Both the position numbers and the translations under genes were made by a program. 16,002 nt of DNA from Ignavibacteriales bacterium. GTDB taxonomy: Bacteria; Bacteroidota; Ignavibacteria; T3Sed10-11. Of this stretch, positions 1-6,709 are shown in pieces (position 1 is the first letter of the stretch; every line of letters begins with the position of its first letter). The notes below the pieces were generated by a model. The model saw only the letters and a program-made list of their open reading frames with translations, did not search any database and had not been told where the DNA came from. Location of the stretch: assembly GCA_003560935.1 (NCBI GenBank), contig PWJF01000269.1, forward strand, positions 1 through 16,002, given 5' to 3'.

Positions 1-1137
1 AGCAAATTCCACGTCGTCGAAGTACACGATCCCGGTGAACTGAGGCCAGATACGTAACCTGATCGATACAGCTCCTATGGCATCGCTCGGAACCGAATAA
101 ACCGCCACTATCTGTCTCCATTCATCCTCCGATTCCTTCCGCAGGTAAAACGCAGGATAATCGTACGACGACTCCATCTCCCATCCCAATCCCTTCATAT
201 CATCGAACATCATCGGATGCCATGTCGCCGTGAAACCAATAGCATAAGCATCGTTGAAAATCGAATCGGGTATCACTCCCTCGGTCTTCACCCATGCACT
301 CAATACATACAGCTTCCCTTCACTTCCTTTCGGTATCTCAACCGTCTCACTGATCCACACCAACTCGCCCGTTGAACGGCCCTCGGGTGCTTCAACCTTC
401 AACGAGTAATCGCCCGTTCGGGCTTCCTCGGTCGTTACTCCCGCCGTGATCGCCGGCATATACGGCGCCCACTCATGGATCCAGTAAAACCAACCTTCAT
501 CCGCATTCACAAACTGGTTCCACGCACCACCAGCCCATGCCTCACGTCCATGAAAGATGAACGTATCAAACCATACCGTACCGGTGGCATTCGGTCCGGC
601 CTCAGCCGATACAAACCATTCAGCCGCCTCCTCCGGAAGTATCAGCGTCCCCACATCGTTCGTATCTGCATACCAATCACGGGACGCAACGCTCTGATCA
701 ATATCCAGAACAAACGGCTCGCCGCCAATCAACCCTCCTGCATCATCGTGAAACCAGAACTTCATCTGCCATTTCTCATCTTCGTTCTGAGGATCGGTAT
801 TAACACCCGCAGTCTTAACAAATGCACCCACTTTAATATCCTCACCCTCGGGTACCTTCGGATTCCAGTACCGGACCTGTCCGTCGGATATCCACCGCGC
901 ACCTTCGCTGCCGGTGCTTGGCTTCTCGATCTTCAGTGAGTACGGCGGGGCATGCGCCTCATCCGTCGCCCAGCTCAGTGTCGCTCCGCTGTTGCCGGGC
1001 TCCGCATTCCAGAAATGAGGCTTGCCGGTGGAAAATGTGCCGTTCAATATTAGGTTGTGCTCATTGGCAGGAAGGCTTAGAGACATAAACAAAATAATAG
1101 GAAGGCACCAAAAAAGGATGGTAAATATTTTTTTCAT
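1..1137 (-). CDS. Secreted protein with two carbohydrate-binding-like beta-sandwich modules (C-terminus beyond window)
   Basis: An open frame runs without a stop from the ATG at 1137 to the left edge, giving 379 visible residues. The start is well supported: AAGGAG lies 7 nt upstream (1145-1150). Residues 1 to about 25 form a signal peptide (two Lys, then a long hydrophobic stretch ending LSLPA), so the product is exported. The mature part is rich in Trp, Tyr, Phe, Gly and Asp and contains two related modules. Each has a Y-S-L-K-[IV]-E strand, then W-I-S, then a strand with [AS]-[FW]-V-K-T-[AE]-G-V; these start near residues 48 and 239. This pattern resembles galactose-binding-like folds of the CBM4/9/22 kind, usually bound to polysaccharide hydrolases. 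No catalytic domain is visible, and one could lie beyond the edge. It sits just downstream of a LacI-family gene on the same strand, which fits a sugar-related role. The family call is by pattern only; the exact substrate is unknown. Confidence 0.75.
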   Translation of the reverse strand, partial: MKKIFTILFWCLPIILFMSLSLPANEHNLILNGTFSTGKPHFWNAEPGNSGATLSWATDEAHAPPYSLKIEKPSTGSEGARWISDGQVRYWNPKVPEGEDIKVGAFVKTAGVNTDPQNEDEKWQMKFWFHDDAGGLIGGEPFVLDIDQSVASRDWYADTNDVGTLILPEEAAEWFVSAEAGPNATGTVWFDTFIFHGREAWAGGAWNQFVNADEGWFYWIHEWAPYMPAITAGVTTEEARTGDYSLKVEAPEGRSTGELVWISETVEIPKGSEGKLYVLSAWVKTEGVIPDSIFNDAYAIGFTATWHPMMFDDMKGLGWEMESSYDYPAFYLRKESEDEWRQIVAVYSVPSDAIGAVSIRLRIWPQFTGIVYFDDVEFA

Positions 1138-1180
1138 AATGGCTCTCCTTGTTTATTGGACAGAGATATATCGGTGTTTT

Positions 1181-1186
1181 ATTATA
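1181..1186 (-). promoter_or_regulatory. Possible -10 box for the secreted-protein gene
   Basis: The minus strand reads TATAAT here, 43 bp before the ATG at 1137, leaving a leader of about 37 nt with a good ribosome-binding site. No acceptable -35 box is found 16-18 bp upstream and there is no TGn extension, so this is weak evidence. The gene may instead rely on read-through from the LacI gene. Confidence 0.25.
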
Positions 1187-1241
1187 CAGCAAACGGTGTG
1201 ATTGCTGAGTGATACCTCCTTTCTGTTTATGTTTTATACGT

Positions 1242-2294
1242 TTATGATAATTGCGTTTCAACTTGCATAACCGATTTTACGGTTGACTCACGAACAACTA
1301 ATGTTACCGGGATACGAATGTGATTAATCTGTTTATTCCTCTCCGTTATGCATTCAACAAGCGTGCTCATAGCTGTACCTCCCATTGCGAACTTGTTTAC
1401 ATCGATCGTCGTAAGAGATGGCTGCGCAGATAATGCTTTTTCAATATTATCAAAACCGATCAATGCAATGTCGTCCGGTACTTTAATGTTTATTTCGGAA
1501 AAATATTGCAAACATCCAATTGCCATCGCATCGTTTGCAGCAATCAATGCCGTTGGTAATGAGTGAGAGGATTTAATTAAATCTTTTGCGGCATTATATC
1601 CATTACTGACTTTTGTGTCTTTTTGATTAATTGATATCCACGATTTCTCCAGGGTGATACCAGCTTGTTTCAATGCGTTTCGATAACCCTGATACCGTTC
1701 ATTAATACTGGGATGCGACAGGTCCCCGGCGATATAACCAATCTTTCGATGTTGAAGATTGATCAGATGCTCTACTGCAAGTTGTGTCCCTTGATAGTTA
1801 TTGTTTAACACAGTTGAATGCTTATGATTCTCAACATCAAAATCAATGAGGACGATTGGTATATTCATTGAATCGATATAGTCAATGAGAACCGTACTGA
1901 CCTGACCTGCGATGAGAATTCCATCAACATTTTTCTCGATTAAAAAACGAGGTAAAGAATTGAAGGGATCGAAGTCTTTCGTTATTGTCGTAAGGAGAAT
2001 GTAATAGTTATGTTTTTGTGCCTCAAATTCTGCGCCCAAAAATATCTTTGTATAGAACGGTTCTGTTTGTGTGAAATGATCATCGGTGAGTATAAATCCA
2101 ATATTACCACTTTTCCGAAGAGCAAGTCCGCGTGCTGATCGTGTCGGGTGGTAACCGAGCTCGTTAATCACCTTCGCAACCTTTTCTCTCGTCTTCGGGC
2201 TTACGTAACCCTTGTTATTGAGGACAAGAGATACGGTAGATAGTGATACATCTGCTCGCTTGGCAACATCCTTTATTGTTGGGCGTTGCGGCAT
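1242..2294 (-). CDS. LacI/GalR-family transcriptional regulator
   Basis: This 350-aa protein has the full LacI-family plan. Residues 5-25 form the helix-turn-helix (T-I-K-D-V-A-K-R-A-D-V-S-L-S-T-V-S), followed by the YVSPKTREKV helix and a hinge helix near residues 50-60 (TRSARGLALR). From about residue 65 (GNIGFI) a periplasmic-binding-protein-like sensor domain follows, with the typical LIAANDAMAIGCLQ and DIALIGFDN segments near the end. Members bind palindromic operators as dimers and release them, or bind more tightly, when a sugar or related effector is present. Two matching palindromes lie in front of this gene, one on its own promoter, so autoregulation is likely. The gene downstream on the same strand encodes a secreted carbohydrate-binding-type protein 104 bp away, a plausible second target. 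The effector cannot be told from sequence. The ribosome-binding site is weak (GAG about 10 nt upstream). Confidence 0.95.
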   Translation of the reverse strand: MPQRPTIKDVAKRADVSLSTVSLVLNNKGYVSPKTREKVAKVINELGYHPTRSARGLALRKSGNIGFILTDDHFTQTEPFYTKIFLGAEFEAQKHNYYILLTTITKDFDPFNSLPRFLIEKNVDGILIAGQVSTVLIDYIDSMNIPIVLIDFDVENHKHSTVLNNNYQGTQLAVEHLINLQHRKIGYIAGDLSHPSINERYQGYRNALKQAGITLEKSWISINQKDTKVSNGYNAAKDLIKSSHSLPTALIAANDAMAIGCLQYFSEINIKVPDDIALIGFDNIEKALSAQPSLTTIDVNKFAMGGTAMSTLVECITERNKQINHIRIPVTLVVRESTVKSVMQVETQLS

Positions 2295-2312
2295 AGAAGT
2301 ACATCTCAGTTA

Positions 2313-2332
2313 TTATCGAAGCGCTTCGACAT
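2313..2332. promoter_or_regulatory. LacI-family operator O1
   Basis: The core at 2316-2329 is a perfect 14-bp palindrome, TCGAAGCGCTTCGA, with the central CG typical of LacI/GalR operators. It lies 18-37 bp before the start codon of the LacI gene, inside its leader. It shares the 14-bp string TTATCGAAGCGCTT with the second site at 2411. Confidence 0.75.
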
Positions 2333-2410
2333 GATGGGAAAAATTAAATGGTTATCAATAAACGAGTTATCATAACCACTTCTTCAGAATGTACCTCACA
2401 TATCCAAAAC

Positions 2411-2430
2411 TTATCGAAGCGCTTTAATAA
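2411..2430. promoter_or_regulatory. LacI-family operator O2 overlapping the transcription start
   Basis: TTATCGAAGCGCTTTAATAA is a 20-bp inverted repeat with two mismatched pairs. It begins with the same 14 bp as O1, and the two centres are 98 bp apart. It overlaps the -10 box (2427-2432) and covers the predicted start of transcription, the position expected for a repressor site. Two co-oriented sites 98 bp apart would permit looping or cooperative binding (inference). Confidence 0.75.
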
Positions 2431-2455
2431 TAGATAATTTTTACTTATTTGTCAA
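2427..2455 (-). promoter_or_regulatory. Sigma-70-type promoter of the LacI gene
   Basis: The minus strand carries TTGACA (2455-2450), a 17-bp spacer, and TATTAT (2432-2427). This is a consensus -35, ideal spacing and a five-of-six -10. Transcription should start near 2420, at the centre of operator O2, giving a leader of about 125 nt that contains operator O1. Confidence 0.8.
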
Positions 2456-2497
2456 GTCTTTGGATGATAATTCTAGAATTGTTACCGAATTGAGTTA

Positions 2498-3040
2498 TTA
2501 TGTACCAATCACAACTACCCCGAATTCTTTCGGTCCATGTACCCCCACAACAAGCGTTTTTTCAATATCGGATGTCCGGCTGGGACCGGAAACCAGGGTA
2601 AGCGACGGCATGGATCCTGCAAGGTAGGATTCTTTAATCCGGGAAAGACATGCATTAAGGGATTCATATAGTTGGTCGTCCGTTGCAACGACAATATGAC
2701 GTTCGGGAAGGAGCGATAATTCCCTCGGTTCAGACGGATGATTCACTAAAACTGCGGTTCCGGTTTCGGCAATCAACCCGTCGCATGTTGTTATACCTAC
2801 CATTGCATGTGCAAGTATCTCCCGACGGTCGCCCGGATGTATCGACTCAACATCTACGCCGGTTAATTTGGAGCCGTTTAGCAGTTTTGTAACTCTTCCG
2901 CTGAATACGATCTCATTTTTATCGAAAGCATATTTCTTACCCAGCAGTGCACAAACAGATTCTAAGGATTCAACAATCTCACACCACCCCCCCATCTCGC
3001 GTATTCGTAATTGAAATAATGATTGAAGATTATCCGTCAT
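2498..3040 (-). CDS. lutC: Lactate utilisation protein C (LutC/YkgG family)
   Basis: This 180-aa protein belongs to the LutC/YkgG group. Supporting segments are the ETGTAVL strand (about 92-98), the LSLLPERHIVV segment that follows, and the conserved C-terminal SGPSRTSDIEKTLVVGVHGP signature. In Bacillus subtilis LutABC oxidises L-lactate to pyruvate with Fe-S proteins; LutC is the small subunit without its own cysteine clusters and its exact task is unclear. Here it is the last gene of a lutA-lutB-lutC run: its ATG overlaps the end of lutB by 11 bp, so translation is probably coupled. The ribosome-binding site is a poor purine stretch inside lutB. No terminator is seen after its stop; the next promoter (LacI gene) starts about 40 bp later. 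The length is a little shorter than many LutC proteins. Confidence 0.9.
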   Translation of the reverse strand: MTDNLQSLFQLRIREMGGWCEIVESLESVCALLGKKYAFDKNEIVFSGRVTKLLNGSKLTGVDVESIHPGDRREILAHAMVGITTCDGLIAETGTAVLVNHPSEPRELSLLPERHIVVATDDQLYESLNACLSRIKESYLAGSMPSLTLVSGPSRTSDIEKTLVVGVHGPKEFGVVVIGT

Positions 3041-4424
3041 TATTCTTTTCTCTTTTCATGATCGATCTGAAACTTCTCCTCGCTAGTGCAGGGAACCGCC
3101 GCCGCGGTGTCCAGCCGGGTGCAGGAATATTCTTGCCAAACACTTTTTGAATCAACCATCCAAGCCGACCCGCAAATTCCACGCGTCCCGCTGAAAGCAT
3201 CATCCATCGCCAAACTGCCATCGCGATTTTTTCGGTGAATGACTTATACCCGCGATCCACAACTTCGCGCCGTTCCCAAAGCAGATGGTGGTGCAGATCT
3301 ATTTTAACCGGACAGATATCGGTGCATGCTCCGCACAATGACGATGCAAACGGCAGATCCTGCGCTTCTTTCATATCGAAAAGTGTCGGAGTAAGTACCG
3401 ACCCGATCGGTCCGGGATACACGGAGCCGTACACATGCCCGCCGACCGATTGATAGACCGGACAAACATTCAGACAGGCGCCGCATCGAATACAATAAAG
3501 CGCTTCTTTCCATGCCGGATGTTTTGCAAGTTGTCTTCTTCCGCCGTCAAGAATGACAACATGCAGTTGTCTCGGTCCGTCGGGATTATGAGATGAGCGC
3601 GGTCCGTTGATCATCGATACATAGCTGGTCATCCGCTGCCCCGACGCACTGCAGGAAAGCAGTTTGAGAAACAAAGAAAGATCATCAAACGACGGAATGA
3701 TCTTCTCTATGCTCATAACAGCAATATGTACTTCCGGAAGAACCGTACACAATCGTGCATTTGCTTCGTTCTCTATAATAGTGATTGTTCCGGTATCGGC
3801 ACATGCAAAGTTAACGCCGGAGATACCGACGCGGGTATTCAGGAATTCATCCCGCAGCCGTTTACGCACAACGGCGGTTAATACAGCAGGATCGTCGGTG
3901 TAGGAGATATTCAACTTCTCCTGGAATAACCGCGCAATATCCTCCTTTGATTTATGTAATGCGGGAGCCGTGATGTGTGAAGGCGTTTCCCCGGCAAGCT
4001 GAATTATGTACTCACCGAGATCGGTCTCGATAACGCGAATCCCGTTCTCTTCGAGCATCCTATTCAAATGCAATTCCTCGGTGATCATCGACTTTGATTT
4101 CACAACCGAGTTGGCGGATACTCGCCGGATAATGTCATAAATGATCTTTGTAGCATCATTATGTTCATTTGCATGGTGAACGATGGCTCCGTTCAGCCGG
4201 GCAGCATCGGTAAAACTCCGTAGATACCGGTCGATATTATCGACGACTTCTTTCCGAATATCGTGACCTTGCTGGCGTAACGATTCCCACTCCGGCAGCT
4301 CGTCCACGGTTTGTTTTCGCTTTGTAAGAGCTGTACCGGTTGCTTTCTTTACCTTACTGCGCAACCCTGTATCTTGAGCTGCAATGCGGGCATTCGCTTT
4401 GAATTGTGATGCTCTCAAATTCAT
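3030..4424 (-). CDS. lutB: Lactate utilisation iron-sulfur protein B
   Basis: This 464-aa protein matches LutB (about 470-480 aa usual). The N-terminal two thirds form the LutB/YkgG-like fold with S-V-V-K-S-K-S-M-I-T-E-E near residue 106 and an A-D-T-G-T-I-T segment near 209. Two Fe-S cysteine groups follow: C311-x2-C314-x2-C317-x3-C321-P, then C364-x2-C367-x3-C371-P. These form the electron-transfer part of the LutABC lactate oxidase, which is cytosolic and acts on L-lactate with no flavin dehydrogenase of the LldD type. The gene starts 9 nt after the lutA stop and overlaps lutC by 11 bp, so all three form one operon. The C-terminal tail (about 437-464) is basic and carries no motif I recognise. 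Confidence 0.93.
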   Translation of the reverse strand: MNLRASQFKANARIAAQDTGLRSKVKKATGTALTKRKQTVDELPEWESLRQQGHDIRKEVVDNIDRYLRSFTDAARLNGAIVHHANEHNDATKIIYDIIRRVSANSVVKSKSMITEELHLNRMLEENGIRVIETDLGEYIIQLAGETPSHITAPALHKSKEDIARLFQEKLNISYTDDPAVLTAVVRKRLRDEFLNTRVGISGVNFACADTGTITIIENEANARLCTVLPEVHIAVMSIEKIIPSFDDLSLFLKLLSCSASGQRMTSYVSMINGPRSSHNPDGPRQLHVVILDGGRRQLAKHPAWKEALYCIRCGACLNVCPVYQSVGGHVYGSVYPGPIGSVLTPTLFDMKEAQDLPFASSLCGACTDICPVKIDLHHHLLWERREVVDRGYKSFTEKIAMAVWRWMMLSAGRVEFAGRLGWLIQKVFGKNIPAPGWTPRRRFPALARRSFRSIMKREKNNDG

Positions 4425-4433
4425 AGTTTTCCG

Positions 4434-5159
4434 CTATTTTATCAGATCACCCAGAAATTCAATTATATGCTTTGTTTTTAAATTCACGCCCCGTTTATCC
4501 GCAAGTCCCTGCAGGTGCATAAGGCAGCTATTGTCGCAGCCGACCACGAGATCAACTTTCGCACGTTGTATTGATTCGAGCTTTTCTTCCCCCATTGCAA
4601 CCGATATATCGGGGAATTTTGTAGCGAACAAACCGCCGAACCCACAGCACCTGTCTGCGAGATCCAGTTCGATAAGTTCAATTCCCTTAACAGATCGGAG
4701 TAATTTTCTGGGTTCATCAACGATACGTAATTCCCGCATAATATGACAGGAATCGTGGTATGCGACCCGCCCGGTATAAGTAAGACCCAAATCGGTGACA
4801 CCGAGTTGATTGACAATGTAATCCGTGATCTCAAATGTTTTAGAGGTAATTCCCCCGACAGTTTCACTTAATGCGCCGGTAAGCTCCATTTGCGGATAGA
4901 AGACTTTGACCATAGTTGCGCATGATCCCGAGAGCGAAACAATTTCCTCTGCATCTTTGAATACTTCTACGAAATGTTCCGCCACAAGTCGCGCATCGGT
5001 GTGGTAACCCGCGTTAAACGCCGGCTGACCGCAGCATGTTTGCCGGGGATCGTACTGTGGGTCGCATCCGAGTATTCGCAGCAAGGTCATAGCTGCAACT
5101 CCGGTCCGGGGATAGAGCTGATCAACGATGCATGGGATAAAGAGGTGTGGGGCGCGCAT
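4434..5159 (-). CDS. lutA: Lactate utilisation protein A (cysteine-rich CCG-domain Fe-S oxidoreductase)
   Basis: This 241-aa protein has two cysteine-rich CCG domains, as in LutA, GlcF and HdrB. Domain one uses C10, the C42-C43-G motif (CCGQPAFNAGY) and C80; domain two uses C138, C171-C172-G (CCGFGGLF), C208 and C212. In LutA these bind Fe-S centres taking part in lactate oxidation with LutB and LutC. The length matches the family (about 238-242 aa). An in-frame TAA lies two codons before the ATG at 5159, so this is the first possible start, and the N-terminus aligns with known LutA starts. The ribosome-binding site is poor. The U-tract of the upstream ugd terminator ends about 17 bp before the ATG, leaving no room for a separate promoter between them. 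No lactate permease or LutR-like regulator is present in the window. Confidence 0.93.
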   Translation of the reverse strand: MRAPHLFIPCIVDQLYPRTGVAAMTLLRILGCDPQYDPRQTCCGQPAFNAGYHTDARLVAEHFVEVFKDAEEIVSLSGSCATMVKVFYPQMELTGALSETVGGITSKTFEITDYIVNQLGVTDLGLTYTGRVAYHDSCHIMRELRIVDEPRKLLRSVKGIELIELDLADRCCGFGGLFATKFPDISVAMGEEKLESIQRAKVDLVVGCDNSCLMHLQGLADKRGVNLKTKHIIEFLGDLIK

Positions 5160-5175
5160 AATTTAGAGGAGTCTC

Positions 5176-5222
5176 AATAAAAAGGCCGGAGATCGTCCTC
5201 CTATTTGAATTTGATCTCCGGC
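5176..5222 (-). terminator. Rho-independent terminator after the Ugd gene
   Basis: On the minus strand a perfect 10-bp stem, GCCGGAGATC paired with GATCTCCGGC (5222-5213 with 5194-5185), encloses an 18-nt loop and is followed by CTTTTTATT. It begins 26 nt after the ugd stop. The plus strand has no T-run, so it acts in one direction only. Because it ends next to lutA it could also serve as an attenuator for the lut genes. Confidence 0.8.
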
Positions 5223-5248
5223 GTATCGCAAACAGCATTTCCGAATAT

Positions 5249-6625
5249 TTATGAATTATTGTTAATATTTGCATTGATCTTGATACCGGTCGACCCTGCC
5301 ATGTGCATCGGACCGTTTCCGTTAACGCCCCGCCCGATACCGTAGTACGTAAAGCCGAGTTCTTTCATCTCTTTCGGATCGTAAATGTTTCTTCCGTCAA
5401 ATATAACCGGTTTATTCAAATAATTCTTGATTTTATTGAAATCGGGATTCCGGAATTCGTTCCACTCGGTAACGATCAACAAAGCATCTGCACCGTGTAA
5501 CGTTTCATATGCTTTTTCGAGGTATGTTACTTCGTTCTGCAATATTTTCCGGACATTTTTTATAGCAATAGGATCGTGCGCTCTGACCTTTGCCCCGCAG
5601 GCGAGCAATTCTTTTATGATCGTCAACGACGGCGCTTCGCGGATATCGTCCGTCATCGGTTTGAATGACAATCCCCACACGGCAAAGGTTTTACCATCTA
5701 TATCGTTATTAAAGTGCCGGAGAAGTTTATTCAGAATCACAGCGCGTTGGTTCGTGTTGACCGTATCAACAGCTTTCAAAATAGCGAGCGGATGTTTATG
5801 TTCTCTTGATGTATTGATTAATGCTTTCACATCTTTGGGAAAGGACGACCCGCCATATCCGAGGCCGGCGAAAAGGAATTGCTGTCCTATTCGCGGATCG
5901 CTTCCCATACCTTTACGCACCAGTTCGATATCCGCTCCTACCTTATCGCAGAGATTGGCAAGATCGTTCATGTATGAGATCTTGGTTGCAAGAAACCCGT
6001 TGGCCGCGTACTTTGTCATCTCCGAGCTGCGTTCATCCATTATGATGATCGGATTTCCGGTACGAACAAACGGCGAATAGAGATCCTTCATGATTTTCGC
6101 GGCTTTTTCGCTTGAGGTACCGACTACGATTCGATCGGGTTTCAAGCTGTCTATAACCGCCGCACCTTCTTTTAAAAACTCGGGATTTGATACAACATCA
6201 AAGGGATGGTTTGTTTTTTCTTTAATGATTGCTTTTACTCGATCTACCGTACCTACCGGGACAGTACTTTTAGAGACAATCACCCTATAGCCGTTCATAA
6301 ACTCTGCAATATCAGCCGAGCAGTTCAGCACATGGCTCAGATCGGCAGATCCGTCTTCATCCTGAGGAGTCGGAAGACAGAGCATAACGATCAACCCGTG
6401 TTCTACACCGGACTGTAAATCGGTCGTAAACTCGAGCCGCCCTTCCTTTACGTTTCTTTTTACCAGATCTTCAAGACCCGGTTCGTAGATAGGAATTTCA
6501 CCGTTCTTTAGTGAATCAATCTTGGCATGATTGTTATCTACACAGAGTACCTGATTGCCGGTATCTGCCAGAACTGCACCCATGACGAGACCGACATAGC
6601 CGGTATCAACTACAGTTACGTTCAT
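5249..6625 (-). CDS. UDP-glucose 6-dehydrogenase homologue with altered active-site residues
   Basis: This 458-aa protein is a full-length member of the UDP-glucose/GDP-mannose dehydrogenase family, cytosolic enzymes that oxidise UDP-glucose to UDP-glucuronate with two NAD+. The three-domain plan is complete: NAD-binding N-terminus, central helix region (E-M-T-K205-Y-A-A-N209), and the UDP-binding C-terminal domain starting near WGLSFKPMTDDIRE (317-330). Thr121, Glu149, Glu153, Lys205, Asn209 and Asp265 are kept. Two key residues are not: the catalytic Cys in G-G-S-C-F-P-K-D is Ser261 (codon 5845-5843, TCC), and the first Gly of G-x-G-x-x-G is Asp7 (codon 6607-6605, GAT). Each is one base from the usual codon. 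The rest of the frame is clean, with a good ribosome-binding site (GGGGAG, 6 nt before ATG). It may be weakly active, inactive, or a variant with another role. Confidence 0.85.
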   Translation of the reverse strand: MNVTVVDTGYVGLVMGAVLADTGNQVLCVDNNHAKIDSLKNGEIPIYEPGLEDLVKRNVKEGRLEFTTDLQSGVEHGLIVMLCLPTPQDEDGSADLSHVLNCSADIAEFMNGYRVIVSKSTVPVGTVDRVKAIIKEKTNHPFDVVSNPEFLKEGAAVIDSLKPDRIVVGTSSEKAAKIMKDLYSPFVRTGNPIIIMDERSSEMTKYAANGFLATKISYMNDLANLCDKVGADIELVRKGMGSDPRIGQQFLFAGLGYGGSSFPKDVKALINTSREHKHPLAILKAVDTVNTNQRAVILNKLLRHFNNDIDGKTFAVWGLSFKPMTDDIREAPSLTIIKELLACGAKVRAHDPIAIKNVRKILQNEVTYLEKAYETLHGADALLIVTEWNEFRNPDFNKIKNYLNKPVIFDGRNIYDPKEMKELGFTYYGIGRGVNGNGPMHMAGSTGIKINANINNNS

Positions 6626-6709
6626 TTATCGCTCCCCGTAAGTATCAAACATTAATCAAATATGGTTTTCTGGGATACAAAATACTAAAGTTCGTTGAGA
6701 TCTCAAAAT

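Noticed and set aside
2469..2480. Perfect 12-bp palindrome AATTCTAGAATT between lutC and the LacI promoter
   Set aside because: It is AT-rich with no T-run, so it is not a terminator, and no second copy was seen that would support a binding site.
3496..3506. Third LacI-like operator (TAAAGCGCTTC)
   Set aside because: It lies inside lutB where it encodes E-A-L-Y of a conserved region, and the symmetric match is limited to the core 8-10 bp. Chance is more likely.
5427..6080. Plus-strand open frame of 217 aa opposite ugd
   Set aside because: It is antisense to a full-length conserved dehydrogenase, has no recognisable motif, and is a by-product of that gene's codon use. The same holds for the 475-939, 7617-8039, 11181-11627, 11776-12147 and 12228-12638 plus-strand frames.
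6366..6386. L-P-T-P in place of V-G-T-P in the dehydrogenase
   Set aside because: C-[LV]-P-T-P-Q is, as I recall, a normal variant in several bacterial lineages of this family, so it does not count as a third damaged site.
6695..6706. Perfect 12-bp palindrome TTGAGATCTCAA just after the four-PAS kinase stop
   Set aside because: Only a 4-bp stem with a 4-nt loop could form, followed by no clear U-tract. It is too weak for a terminator and is unrepeated.
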